Shown here piece after piece: positions 1 to 7,711 of a DNA stretch of 64,000 bases (position 1 is the first letter of the stretch; each line of letters begins with the position of its first letter). The notes under the pieces were generated by a model, which was given only the letters and a program-made list of their open reading frames with translations, did not search any database and was not told the origin of the DNA. Position numbers and translations under genes: made by a program. Source of the DNA: Micromonospora sp. WMMA1947 (GTDB taxonomy: Bacteria > Actinomycetota > Actinomycetes > Mycobacteriales > Micromonosporaceae); NCBI RefSeq assembly GCF_027497355.1, contig NZ_CP114909.1, positions 2,418,001 to 2,482,000 on the forward strand, read 5' to 3'.

Positions 1-366
1 GCGTCGATATTCGGCGTCCTCGGCGGCAACCGAGGCTCCGGCGAGGCCGTCCCGTTCGCCACCTGGCCCGGCTGGTGGGCGGCGCTGATCCAGCTCGTGT
101 GCGGCGCGCTGGTGCTCGTCGGCCTGTTCACCCGGCCGGCAGCGCTGCTCGCCTCCGGCTCGATGGCGTACGCGTACTTCGTGGTGCACCAGCCGCACCA
201 CCTGATGCCGATGCAGAACGGCGGCGAACTGGCCGCGCTCTTCTGCTGGTCGTTCCTGCTGGTCGCGGTGCTCGGCCCGGGGAACTGGGCGCTCGACGCG
301 CTGCTGAACCGCCGGCGGGCCACCACGGCGGAGCCCACCGTGGCCCCGGCCTCGGTCCCGGTCTGA
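1..366 (+). CDS. DoxX family membrane protein (5' truncated by window edge)
   Basis: Only the last 121 codons are present; the reading frame is open from base 1 to the TGA at 364-366. The fragment has alternating hydrophobic segments (WWAALIQLVCGALVLVGLF, LLASGSMAYAYFVVH, ALFCWSFLLVAVLG) and ends in a short charged tail. This layout fits the C-terminal half of DoxX/DoxD-type four-helix integral membrane proteins, including the typical FTRPAALLASG and AYFVVHQP stretches. The precise role of DoxX proteins varies and cannot be told from this fragment. The next gene is convergent, 57 bp downstream. Confidence 0.8.
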   Translation, partial: ASIFGVLGGNRGSGEAVPFATWPGWWAALIQLVCGALVLVGLFTRPAALLASGSMAYAYFVVHQPHHLMPMQNGGELAALFCWSFLLVAVLGPGNWALDALLNRRRATTAEPTVAPASVPV

Positions 367-423
367 GTCGTCGCCCGCGCACCAGATCCCGGCCGGGACG
401 CGCTCCCGTGCCGGGCTCTGGTG

Positions 424-1074
424 CTACAGCGGATTGACCGGCGGAGTCGTGGGCGACGGCGGGGCGGCCGGCGTGGGCGCGTCGGCGGACGGCTTGCTGC
501 GCTTCCACGCGCTGACACCCAGCCGGCCGGTGTTGCCGAGGTCGATCGGCCCGCTCAGGGCGACCGGGTACGCCGGCCGGCCGCCGATCGGGGCGACGTC
601 GAGTTCGGTGCCGTTCGTCGCCGGCACCGTCGCGTCGGTGACCAGGTTCCGCCAGATCAGTGCCGCGCCGGCCCGCTCGCCGGGGGCCAGCACGATCCGG
701 GTGGGCGGGGCGTCGAAACCGGAGGTGATCGGCTTGGCGCCCGGGAGGATCCGCACCGTGACCGGGTCGCCGTCGGCGTCCCGGAGCGCGACCGCCGGAT
801 AGCCGCGCAGTTCGTACGGCCGGTCGCCGCAGTTGACCAGCTCCAGGCCCATCGCCCGCAGCCCCATCGCGGCGCTGACCCCGCGTTCGGTGATCGCGAT
901 GCCCTCCGGGGAGCAGGTGGCGGCGGGAGTCGGCTCGGCGGTGAGGGGGGCCGGTCGCGGCGGCGCCGTGGAAAGCGCGTCGGGCGGTCCGTCGGCAGGT
1001 CTCTGGGCGGGGGCGCAGGCGGCCATCAGCGTCACGCCGCTGAGGGCGCCGATCAGGAGCGCCGTTCTCCGCAT
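424..1074 (-). CDS. DUF4232-type secreted lipoprotein
   Basis: A 216-aa protein with a lipoprotein signal: positive MRR start, hydrophobic core and lipobox LMAAC with the acylated Cys near residue 20. A Pro/Ala/Thr-rich linker follows. Residues ~55-190 form a beta-rich domain matching actinobacterial DUF4232 (motifs AAMGLRAMGLELVNCGDRPYEL and APGERAGAALIWRN). The tail is again Pro/Thr-rich. It is probably membrane-anchored on the outer face. The function of DUF4232 proteins is unknown. It lies 7 bp downstream of the ArsR-like gene on the same strand, so the two may be cotranscribed. Confidence 0.85.
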   Translation of the reverse strand: MRRTALLIGALSGVTLMAACAPAQRPADGPPDALSTAPPRPAPLTAEPTPAATCSPEGIAITERGVSAAMGLRAMGLELVNCGDRPYELRGYPAVALRDADGDPVTVRILPGAKPITSGFDAPPTRIVLAPGERAGAALIWRNLVTDATVPATNGTELDVAPIGGRPAYPVALSGPIDLGNTGRLGVSAWKRSKPSADAPTPAAPPSPTTPPVNPL

Positions 1075-1081
1075 CCGGCGA

Positions 1082-1390
1082 TCATGCCACCCGGCCGCGC
1101 TCGGCGAGGACCGCGTCGAGCAGGCCCGGGTAGAGGCGGTCCAGCTCCTCGCGGCGCAGCCGTACGTAGCGGGTGGTGCCGGCGACCCGGGTGCGGGTCA
1201 GGCCGGCCTCCCGCAACACCTTGAGGTGGTGGCTGCGGGTGGCCTTGGAGACGCCGAACTCGAACGACCCGCAGGCGTGTTCCCCGCCCGGCGCGAGTGC
1301 GCGCACGATCTGCAGCCGGACGTCGTCGGCCAGCGCCGCCAGGACGGCGGTGACCGGCACCTCGCGCAGCTCGGGCTCGTGCAGCTCCAT
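1082..1390 (-). CDS. ArsR-family winged-helix repressor
   Basis: About 102 aa from the ATG at 1390 (MELHEPELREV). Earlier in-frame starts at 1408 and 1417 would lie inside the operator palindrome and lack a ribosome site, so I prefer 1390. Residues ~15-85 form an ArsR winged helix: AALADDVRLQIVRAL, then the recognition helix region VSKATRSHHLKVLREAGL and the wing TRVAGTTRYVRLRREEL. No classic metal-binding ELCVCDL motif is present, so it need not be a metal sensor. It is divergent from an EamA transporter, and the shared intergenic region has two matching palindromes, so it probably represses that transporter and itself. Confidence 0.88.
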   Translation of the reverse strand: MELHEPELREVPVTAVLAALADDVRLQIVRALAPGGEHACGSFEFGVSKATRSHHLKVLREAGLTRTRVAGTTRYVRLRREELDRLYPGLLDAVLAERGRVA

Positions 1391-1407
1391 GTGACAACGA
1401 TAACCCA

Positions 1408-1427
1408 TGTTCGACAATCGTCGAACA
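1408..1427. promoter_or_regulatory. Operator 1: perfect inverted repeat TGTTCGAC-N4-GTCGAACA
   Basis: A perfect palindrome with 8-bp arms and a 4-bp centre lies between the divergent ArsR-like and EamA genes. A second, slightly degenerate copy is centred about 41 bp away. The size and location fit an ArsR dimer operator. Binding by the adjacent ArsR protein is an inference. Confidence 0.75.
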
Positions 1428-1449
1428 AGTTCCTAGAGTCGGGGCGTTG

Positions 1450-1467
1450 GTTCGACGGTACTCGAAC
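1450..1467. promoter_or_regulatory. Operator 2: imperfect copy GTTCGAC-GGTA-CTCGAAC
   Basis: Same half-site as operator 1, with 6 of 7 arm positions paired. It sits directly before the ribosome site (GGAG, 1471-1474) of the EamA gene, where a bound repressor would block transcription or initiation. Confidence 0.65.
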
Positions 1468-1479
1468 ATAGGAGCTGCG

Positions 1480-2499
1480 ATGCGTTCCCGTCACGCCACC
1501 CTCCCGATCTTCGCCGCGGTCAGCTGGGGCGTCATGTTCCCGGTGCTCGCCAGCGCGCTCACCCGCGTGGACGCGCTCAACCTGACCGCCGCCCGGTACG
1601 TGCTCGCCACCGCCGTGCTGCTCGCCCTCCTGCTGGCCCGCGAGGGGGTGGCCGCCCTGGCCACCCGGCGGCGCGGCCTCGAGGTGGTGCTCCTCGGCGC
1701 GCTCGGCTTCGCCGGGTTCAACACGCTGATGAACCTCGCCCTCGGCCACGCCGCGCCGCAGCAGATCGCGCTGTTCGCGGCCACCGTGCCGCTGGTCACC
1801 CAGTTCGTCCGCTGGGCGCGCGACGGCGTCCGCCCGCGTCCGGCGCTGCTCGGCATCTCCCTCGTCGCCCTGGCCGGTGTCGGCCTGGTGATCACCCGCG
1901 GCCGGCTCGACGGGCTGGGCCAGTTCGGCTGGGGCGGGCTGCTCATGATCGGCGCGGTGCTCGGCTGGGCGTTCTACACCCACGGCGCGAGCCGGTTCCC
2001 CGAGTGGTCCGCGCTGCGCTACACCACGCTGACCGCCGTCGCGGGCATGGTCGCGATGATCGGCGCCAGCGCCGTCGCCGACCTCACCGGACTCCAGCAC
2101 GCGCCGTCCGCCGCCGACCTCGCCGCTGTCGCTCCCCAGCTCACGTACGCGGTGCTGATCGCCGCCGCCCTCGCGGTGCTGGCGTGGAACACCGGCGTCC
2201 GGCGGCTCGGCCCGGCCAACGCCGCGCTGTTCATGAACCTGGTGCCGGTGGCCACGTTCGCGGTGCAGATCGTGCGCGGGTACCGGCCGGTCGCGGTGGA
2301 GCTGGTGGGTGCCGGGCTGACCGTCGCCGCCCTGGTGGCGGCGAACCTCGTCACCCGTACCCCCTCGGCAGCGGTGACCACGACGGCGCCGGACCCGGTC
2401 GCGGCCGGCCCGCGGTGGTGGACCCGGTCGCGGTGGTCGGACGTTGAGCCGGCCCACACCGTGGGATCCCGAGGTGGCGCGGCCGTGAGCAGCGCATAG
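1480..2499 (+). CDS. EamA/DMT family transporter
   Basis: A 339-aa integral membrane protein with about ten hydrophobic helices in two homologous EamA halves (first from TLPIFAAVSWGVMFPVLAS, second from GGLLMIGAVLGWAFYTHGAS). This is typical of drug/metabolite exporters of the 10-TMS family. The ATG at 1480 is chosen because GGAG lies 5 bases upstream; an earlier in-frame start would lie within operator 2. The C-terminus carries an additional ~40-residue polar tail. The substrate cannot be told. Divergence from the ArsR-like gene suggests expression induced by the ligand of that regulator. Confidence 0.88.
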   Translation: MRSRHATLPIFAAVSWGVMFPVLASALTRVDALNLTAARYVLATAVLLALLLAREGVAALATRRRGLEVVLLGALGFAGFNTLMNLALGHAAPQQIALFAATVPLVTQFVRWARDGVRPRPALLGISLVALAGVGLVITRGRLDGLGQFGWGGLLMIGAVLGWAFYTHGASRFPEWSALRYTTLTAVAGMVAMIGASAVADLTGLQHAPSAADLAAVAPQLTYAVLIAAALAVLAWNTGVRRLGPANAALFMNLVPVATFAVQIVRGYRPVAVELVGAGLTVAALVAANLVTRTPSAAVTTTAPDPVAAGPRWWTRSRWSDVEPAHTVGSRGGAAVSSA

Positions 2500-2520
2500 A
2501 CTCGGCGGCACAACTGAATA

Positions 2521-2653
2521 CCTCATCCAGAGGGGCTGAGGGATACGGCCCGACGACGCCCCGGCAACCACCCGCACGCTCGACGACGAGCGACAGCGGG
2601 CAGGTGCCAATTCCGTCCCCGCCGCACCCGGCGATGCGGGGAAAGATGAGAGG
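2521..2653 (+). ncRNA. SAM-I (S-box) riboswitch controlling thrC
   Basis: The stretch has the S-box core: AGAGGGGCTGAGGGA near the 5' end, the GGCCCGACGACGCCCCGGCAACC segment written here as its parts GGCCCGACGA and CCCCGGCAACC, then GGTGCCAATTCC and a closing GATGAGAGG. P1 pairs CTCATC (2522-2527) with GATGAG (2645-2650). The thrC ribosome site (AGGA, 2651-2654) is directly adjacent to the 3' strand of P1, so a SAM-stabilised P1 would hide it. No intrinsic terminator lies between aptamer and gene, which favours control of translation. Confidence 0.92.
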
Positions 2654-2664
2654 AACTCCTCGAC

Positions 2665-3954
2665 ATGACGTCGACGCTTCCCGTCGCCACCGGTATCGAC
2701 ACCACCCTCAGCCCGGCCCGCGCCCTGGTCTGCCGTGCCTGTTCGGCGCGCTACCCGCTGGCCGCCCAGCACGCCTGCTACGAGTGTTTTGGGCCGCTGG
2801 AGGTGGACTACGACACCGCCGCCCTGGCCACCGTCACCCGTGAGCAGATCGAGGCCGGTCCGGCGAACATCTGGCGGTACGCCGCACTGCTGCCCGCCGG
2901 TCAGGACCCGGCCACCCGCGTCACGCTCGACCCGGGGCTGACCCCGCTCGTCGCCGCCCCGAACCTCGCGGCCGAGCTGGGGCTGAGCGCGCCGCTCTGG
3001 GTCAAGGACGACAGCGCGAACCCCACCCACTCGTTCAAGGACCGGGTGGTCTCGGTCGCGCTCACGGCGGCCCGGGCGCTCGGCTTCAGCCGCTACGCCT
3101 GCGCCTCCACCGGCAACCTCGCCAACTCCGTCGCCGCGCACGCCGCCCGGGCCGGCGTGCCGTCGATCGTCTTCATCCCCGGCGACCTGGAGCAGGGCAA
3201 GGTCGTCACCACCGCCGTCTACGGCGGTGACCTGGTCGCCATCGACGGCTCGTACGACGACGTGAACCGGCTCTGCGGCGAGTTGGTGGAGACCGACGAG
3301 TTCGAGGACACCGCGTTCGTCAACGTCAACGTGCGGCCCTACTACGCGGAGGGCTCCAAGACGCTCGGCTACGAGGTGGCCGAGCAGCTCGGCTGGCGGA
3401 TCCCGGCCCAGGTGGTCATCCCGATGGCCAGTGGCGAGCTGCTCACCAAGATCGACAAGGCGTTCACCGAGCTGGTCGAGATCGGGCTGGTCGAGGCGCC
3501 GGCCGGTGGCTGGAAGGTGTTCGGCGCGCAGTCGGCCGGCTGCAACCCGATCGCCACCGCGCTGCACGGCGACACCGACACGATCACGCCGGTCAAGCCG
3601 ACCGGCATCGCCAAGTCGCTGAACATCGGCGACCCGGCCGCCGGGCTGTACGCGCTGGAGGCGGTGCGCCGCACCGGCGGCTGGATGGACTACGCCGACG
3701 ACGACGAGATCCGCGAGGGCATCCGGCTGCTCGCCCGTACCACCGGGGTGTTCGCCGAGACGGCGGGCGGCGTGACGGTGGCGGTCCTGCGCAAGCTGCT
3801 GAAGTCCGGCCGGCTCGACCCGTCCGCCGAGACGGTCGTGTTCAACACCGGCGAGGGCCTGAAGACGCTGGACGCGGTGGCCACCCAGGTCGGGCCGACC
3901 CACCGCATCAAGCCTTCCCTCCGCGCCGCCCGGGACGCCGGCCTGCTGTCCTGA
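2665..3954 (+). CDS. thrC: Threonine synthase
   Basis: A 429-aa PLP enzyme that converts O-phosphohomoserine to threonine. The N-terminus has a CxxC...CxxC cluster (Cys23, 26, 38, 41), as in several bacterial threonine synthases with a zinc-ribbon-like head. The PLP lysine is Lys125 in THSFKDR. Further markers are CASTGNLANSVAAHAA and the phosphate-binding Gly/Thr-rich end FNTGEGLKTLDA. The ATG at 2665 lies 10 bases after AGGA. It is a single gene behind a SAM-I riboswitch. High SAM should lower threonine synthase, at the homoserine branch point shared with methionine. Confidence 0.96.
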   Translation: MTSTLPVATGIDTTLSPARALVCRACSARYPLAAQHACYECFGPLEVDYDTAALATVTREQIEAGPANIWRYAALLPAGQDPATRVTLDPGLTPLVAAPNLAAELGLSAPLWVKDDSANPTHSFKDRVVSVALTAARALGFSRYACASTGNLANSVAAHAARAGVPSIVFIPGDLEQGKVVTTAVYGGDLVAIDGSYDDVNRLCGELVETDEFEDTAFVNVNVRPYYAEGSKTLGYEVAEQLGWRIPAQVVIPMASGELLTKIDKAFTELVEIGLVEAPAGGWKVFGAQSAGCNPIATALHGDTDTITPVKPTGIAKSLNIGDPAAGLYALEAVRRTGGWMDYADDDEIREGIRLLARTTGVFAETAGGVTVAVLRKLLKSGRLDPSAETVVFNTGEGLKTLDAVATQVGPTHRIKPSLRAARDAGLLS

Positions 3955-4071
3955 CCCGGAGCCGGCACCTCGGCCGGGTGGAGGAGGCGGGCTCGCCCGG
4001 GTGGGGGATCGGGCGGGACCGGTGGGTAACCGGTGATGTGCGGTGAGTGCCAGAAAACCACCCTCAAGGAC

Positions 4072-4100
4072 TTGACGGCAGGAACCGGACGGCGCAAGAT
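4072..4100 (+). promoter_or_regulatory. Candidate promoter for the small RNA (-35 TTGACG, -10 CAAGAT)
   Basis: TTGACG at 4072-4077 and CAAGAT at 4095-4100 are separated by 17 bp, an optimal spacing for the primary sigma factor. A start near 4107 would begin the transcript at the 5' strand of the closing helix of the RNA described next. Confidence 0.55.
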
Positions 4101-4106
4101 GCTTCG

Positions 4107-4230
4107 TGCGGGAGGGCATCCGCCGGAGACTTTTCAAGTTCTTGCGACCCAACGCCGGAGGCGTTGTGCGGACGTCCCTCCCGACCAACGTCCGAAGAGG
4201 CCAGCGGAAAACCGCTGGCCTCTTCGCTGT
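4107..4230 (+). ncRNA. Candidate structured small RNA with its own promoter and terminator
   Basis: This non-coding stretch between thrC and a GNAT gene can fold compactly. An 8-bp helix pairs CGGGAGGG (4109-4116) with CCCTCCCG (4176-4183). It continues across a small internal loop into TCCGC (4119-4123) with GCGGA (4168-4172). Inside is a 7-bp hairpin CAACGCC-GGA-GGCGTTG (4150-4166) and an unusually A/T-rich strand around 4129-4144. A strong terminator follows. I do not recognise the family; it is not SRP RNA, RNase P RNA, tmRNA or a SAM element. It could also be a 5' leader of the GNAT gene. Confidence 0.55.
4193..4226 (+). terminator. Intrinsic terminator hairpin, 15-bp perfect stem
   Basis: The stem CGAAGAGGCCAGCGG / CCGCTGGCCTCTTCG closes an AAAA loop and is followed by the weakly T-rich GCTGTGT. 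It ends the candidate small RNA, or thrC readthrough, 25 bp before the GNAT start codon. Confidence 0.85.
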
Positions 4231-4251
4231 GTCCGGCGCACCCTCGGTGAC

Positions 4252-5271
4252 ATGACGCTGACCGTGACGCCGCTGGACCCCACCGACCGGCAGACGCTCG
4301 ACGCGGTGTACGGCATCGCGTGCGCCGCGCAGGCCGTCGACGAGCCCGACCTGCCCGACCCCTGCCGCCGGCGGTTCGAGGCGCTGCTGTCGCACCCGAT
4401 GCCCGGCATCGAGGGACGCTGGCTCGTCGCCCGCCTCGACGGGACGCCGGTCGGCTGGCTCCGGCTGCACCTGCACACGATCGAGAACACCGAGAACGCG
4501 ACCGTCGAACTGACCGTCGACCCGGCGTACCGGCGGCGCGGCATCGGCCGCGTGCTGCACGAGCACGGCGTGCGGCTGCTCCGCGAGCACGGCGGCAAAC
4601 GCCTTGTCGGCTCGACCACCGCCGCCCTGCCCGGCGAGGAGGATCGGGTCTTCCCCGGCGCCGCGTTCGCCGCCGCCATGGGCGCCAAACCGGCGCTGGC
4701 CGACGTCCGCCGTCGCCTCGACGTGGCCGGACTCGACCGTGACCGACTCGCCGCGCTGCTGGCCGAGGCCCGCGCCGCGGCGACCGGATACCGGCCGGTG
4801 CGGTGGCGCGACCACACCCCCGAGGAGTACGTCGCGGACGTCGCCCGCCTCCAGGGCCGGCTGCTGCTCGACGCGCCCATGGGTGAGCTGGACTGGGAGC
4901 CGGAGCAGGTGGACGCGGCGCGGGTGCGGGACGCGGAGCGGGCGCTCGATGCCCGGGGCGTACGCCGCTACAACACCGGGGTGGTGCACGAGGCGTCCGG
5001 CCGGCTGGTCGGCTGGACCCAGCTCGCCCTGGACGCGGGCAGCACCGGCCACGCCTGGCAGGAGATCACCATCGTCGACCCCGGCCACCGCGGCCACCGG
5101 CTCGGCCTGCTCTGCAAGGCCGAGAACCTGGAGTACGCGCTGGCGCACGAACCGGCGTTGTGGGCCGTCGACACCTGGAACGCTGTTGCGAACCGGCACA
5201 TGGTCGCGATCAACGAGCAACTCGGGTTCCGCCCGGCCGCCGGGTCCGTCGACTGGCAGTTGACGATCTGA
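4252..5271 (+). CDS. Two-domain GNAT acetyltransferase
   Basis: A 339-aa protein made of two tandem GNAT folds. The first has the acetyl-CoA loop VDPAYRRRGIGRVLHEHGVRLL (Q/RxxGxG/A type; residues ~82-100). The second has VDPGHRGHRLGLLCKAENLEYAL (~280-300) and the closing NEQLGFRP. The ATG at 4252 is chosen because upstream in-frame codons run through the small-RNA terminator. Two-domain GNATs of this kind act on small molecules or antibiotics, or have one silent domain. The substrate is not evident. Confidence 0.88.
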   Translation: MTLTVTPLDPTDRQTLDAVYGIACAAQAVDEPDLPDPCRRRFEALLSHPMPGIEGRWLVARLDGTPVGWLRLHLHTIENTENATVELTVDPAYRRRGIGRVLHEHGVRLLREHGGKRLVGSTTAALPGEEDRVFPGAAFAAAMGAKPALADVRRRLDVAGLDRDRLAALLAEARAAATGYRPVRWRDHTPEEYVADVARLQGRLLLDAPMGELDWEPEQVDAARVRDAERALDARGVRRYNTGVVHEASGRLVGWTQLALDAGSTGHAWQEITIVDPGHRGHRLGLLCKAENLEYALAHEPALWAVDTWNAVANRHMVAINEQLGFRPAAGSVDWQLTI

Positions 5272-5323
5272 GTTGTGACACGCCCCTACTGATCTGGTGC
5301 CTTTCTGTTGCATGATGGCGGGC

Positions 5324-6997
5324 ATGACGGAGACCCCGCACCCCCTGTACGACAGGCACCGCGAGACCCTCGACCGGGCGCTGACCGCCATCGCGGAGCG
5401 CGGGTACTGGTCGGCCTACCCCGAGTCGCCCAGCCCTCGGGTGTACGGCGAGACCGCCGCCGCCGACGGCAAGGCCACCTTCGAGGCGTACCTGGGCGGG
5501 GACTTCCCGCTCGACCAGGCCGGTGACGGCGCCACCGTGGCCACCGAGGTCAGCCCGTTCGGGGTGACGCTGGACGTGCGCTACCCGCACGCGGGCGCCG
5601 ACCAGTTGGTGTCCGCCGCGAGCACGGCGCTGCCCGCCTGGCGGGACGCCGGCCCGCAGACCCGGGTCGGTGTCTGCCTGGAGATCCTGGACCGGCTGCA
5701 CAAGAACATCTTCGAGCTGGCGAACGCGGTGCAGTTCACCAGCGGTCAGGCGTTCGTGATGGCGTTCCAGGCCGGTGGCGCGCACGCGCTGGACCGCGCG
5801 CTGGAGGCGGTCGCCTACGCGTACGCCGAGATGAGCCGCCACCCGGGGACCGCCGGGTGGGAGAAGGCCGCCGGCAAGGGCGACCCGCTGCGGATGACCA
5901 AGACGTTCCACGTGGTGCCGCGCGGGGTCGCGCTGGTCATCGGCTGCAACACGTTCCCGACCTGGAACTCGTACCCCGGTCTGTTCGCCTCGCTGGCCAC
6001 CGGCAACCCGGTGGTGGTGAAGCCGCACCCGCGCGCGGTGCTGCCGCTGGCGATCACGGTGAAGTACGCCCGTCAGGTGCTCGCCGAGGCCGGGTTCGAC
6101 CCGAACCTGGTGCAGCTCGCCCCAGAGACCGACGGCGAGAAGCTGGCCACCACGCTGGCCCTGCACCCGGCCGTCAAGATCGTCGACTTCACCGGCTCCA
6201 CCGAGTACGGCGACTGGCTGGAGGCGAACGCCCGGCAGGCCGCCGTCTACACCGAGAAGGCCGGCCTGAACACGGTGGTGATCGACTCCACCGACGACTT
6301 CGCCGGGCTCTGCCGCAACCTCGGCTTCACGCTGACGCTGTACAGCGGGCAGATGTGCACCACCTCGCAGAACCTGCTCATCCCGCGCGACGGCATCTCG
6401 ACCGACCAGGGGCACAAGAGCTTCGACGAGGTGGCCGCCGGGATCGCCGGCGCGGTCGCCAAGCTGACCGCCGACCCGGCTCGGGGCGTCGAGCTGACCG
6501 GCGCGATCGTCAACGACGGCGTGCTGGAGCGGCTGGACGAGGTCACCAAGGTCGGCGAGCCGGTGCTGGAGTCGCGCACCGTCGAGCACCCGTCGTTCCC
6601 CGGCGCGGTGGTGCGTACGCCGACGGTGGTGAAGCTGGACGCCTCCGACACCGCCACGTACTCGCGGGAGTGGTTCGGGCCGATCTCGTTCGCCATCGCC
6701 ACCGACTCGACCGAGCACAGCCTGCGCATCCTGCGCGAGACGGTGGGGGAGAAGGGCGCGCTCACAGCGGGCGTCTACTCCACCGACGAGGCGGTGCTGG
6801 ACGAGGCCGAGAAGGCGGCGATCGACGCCGGCGTGCACCTGTCCTGCAACCTGACCGGCGGTGTCTTCGTCAACCAGTCGGCCGCGTTCTCCGACTTCCA
6901 CGGCTCCGGCGCGAACGCGGCGGCCAACTCGGCGCTGACCGACGGCGCGTACGTGGCCAACCGGTTCCGGATCGTGCAGAGCCGCCGCCACGCCTGA
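5324..6997 (+). CDS. paaN: Phenylacetic acid degradation protein PaaN (aldehyde dehydrogenase fold)
   Basis: A 557-aa protein, the usual length of the actinobacterial PaaN type. Markers are the N-terminal HPLYDRHRETLDRALTAI, the cofactor stretch VIGCNTFPTWNSYPGL, VKPHPRAVLPLAITV, DFTGSTEYGDWLE and the catalytic-region YSGQMCTTSQN. PaaN-type proteins are aldehyde-dehydrogenase relatives linked to the aerobic phenylacetyl-CoA pathway. No other paa gene is in the window, so the gene stands alone here. The ATG at 5324 is chosen over upstream ATGs at 5312 and 5315 because the conserved family N-terminus starts there. Confidence 0.87.
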   Translation: MTETPHPLYDRHRETLDRALTAIAERGYWSAYPESPSPRVYGETAAADGKATFEAYLGGDFPLDQAGDGATVATEVSPFGVTLDVRYPHAGADQLVSAASTALPAWRDAGPQTRVGVCLEILDRLHKNIFELANAVQFTSGQAFVMAFQAGGAHALDRALEAVAYAYAEMSRHPGTAGWEKAAGKGDPLRMTKTFHVVPRGVALVIGCNTFPTWNSYPGLFASLATGNPVVVKPHPRAVLPLAITVKYARQVLAEAGFDPNLVQLAPETDGEKLATTLALHPAVKIVDFTGSTEYGDWLEANARQAAVYTEKAGLNTVVIDSTDDFAGLCRNLGFTLTLYSGQMCTTSQNLLIPRDGISTDQGHKSFDEVAAGIAGAVAKLTADPARGVELTGAIVNDGVLERLDEVTKVGEPVLESRTVEHPSFPGAVVRTPTVVKLDASDTATYSREWFGPISFAIATDSTEHSLRILRETVGEKGALTAGVYSTDEAVLDEAEKAAIDAGVHLSCNLTGGVFVNQSAAFSDFHGSGANAAANSALTDGAYVANRFRIVQSRRHA

Positions 6998-6999
6998 AA

Positions 7000-7052
7000 G
7001 GAGGGGCCCCTTCTTAACGCCTCCGGTAGAGGAGGGGCCCCTTCTTAACGCC
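7000..7052 (+). repeat. Intergenic repeat, 31-bp unit plus partial second unit (copy 1)
   Basis: The unit runs GGAGGGGCCCCTTCTTAACG then CCTCCGGTAGA (7000-7030) and is repeated from 7031 to about 7052. Each unit holds a GGGGCCCC palindrome, and the link holds a CCTC-CGGTA-GAGG mini-hairpin. It starts 2 bp after the paaN stop codon. A second copy at 54901 has the same architecture and also follows a stop codon directly. Confidence 0.85.
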
Positions 7053-7070
7053 GCTCAACGCCGCGCCGGC

Positions 7071-7586
7071 TCAGGCGGACCGGCGCATCTGGAGTTCGTG
7101 CAGGCCGGTGATCCGGGGGTGCGGCACCCGTACGCCGGTGTCCACGAAGCCCAGCTTCTGATACGCCCGGTAGGCGCGTTCGTTGCCGACCACGACCTCC
7201 ATCATCAGCTCGGGCCGTCCGCAGGCGCGCGACCAGGCGGCCACCTCGTCGACGAGCGCCGCCAGCAGGCCGGTGCCCCGCCGGGCCGGGGTCACGTAGA
7301 CCGCGTAGACGAGCGTCAGGCCCGGCTCGTTCGGTGCGGCGATGCCGCCGGCGTGGCCCACCAGACGGCCGCCCGGGTCGGCCACGAACTGCGCGGTGTG
7401 GTCGCCCCGGGAGACGGCCGCGACCCGGGCCGCGTACTCCGCGTGCGGCAGGGCGGCGGCCTCGGCCACCGTCTCCAGGAACGCCAGCGGGGAGTCGGCC
7501 AGCATCTCCAGCCGGAGCGCCCGCATCCGGGCGGCGTCCGCCGGCCGGACCCGGCGGACGGTGGTCGTGGTGGTCGCGCTGGTCAT
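7071..7586 (-). CDS. GNAT family N-acetyltransferase
   Basis: A 171-aa single-domain GNAT: VRRVRPADAARMRALRLEML at the N-terminus, beta4/acetyl-CoA loop VYAVYVTPARRGTGLLAALVDEV (RRGTG, residues ~95-115), and the C-terminal NERAYRAYQKLGFVDTG. The start at 7586 (MTSATTTTTV) is preferred to an upstream start at 7679 because the fold begins there. The substrate is unknown. Its 3' end faces the repeat after paaN. Confidence 0.9.
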   Translation of the reverse strand: MTSATTTTTVRRVRPADAARMRALRLEMLADSPLAFLETVAEAAALPHAEYAARVAAVSRGDHTAQFVADPGGRLVGHAGGIAAPNEPGLTLVYAVYVTPARRGTGLLAALVDEVAAWSRACGRPELMMEVVVGNERAYRAYQKLGFVDTGVRVPHPRITGLHELQMRRSA

Positions 7587-7711
7587 GCCGCATGCATACC
7601 GGACGGCCCGCCGAGGGTGTGCGACAGGCCCGGGTACGCCCCGGAATATGCCCGATTTGTGGTCGTGCGCCGCCGTCACGCCTCGTGTAGCGTGCGATTT
7701 CGGTCACTGAA

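Noticed and set aside
4043..4053. GAGTGCCAG before the small RNA, resembling one arm of CIRCE
   Set aside because: The opposite arm at the required spacing is missing, so it is not an HrcA site; one 9-base match is expected by chance or from shared codon bias.
4107..4230. The small RNA considered as SRP RNA, 6S RNA, tmRNA or a T-box
   Set aside because: It lacks the SRP GGAAG-type apical domain, the long 6S rod with open centre, the tmRNA acceptor/CCA features, and T-box specifier and antiterminator sequences.
1198..5391. A 1397-codon open frame on the minus strand, and other very long antisense frames (for example 5210-6991, 9491-11449, 13376-15133)
   Set aside because: They are the mirror of strongly coding genes in GC-rich DNA, have low-complexity Arg/Gly/Pro-rich translations and no domains. 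The opposite strand carries recognisable genes over the same span.
7000..7052. The 31-bp repeat units considered as a CRISPR array or an IS end
   Set aside because: The units are directly adjacent without spacers, only one and two-thirds units exist, and no cas or transposase gene is near.
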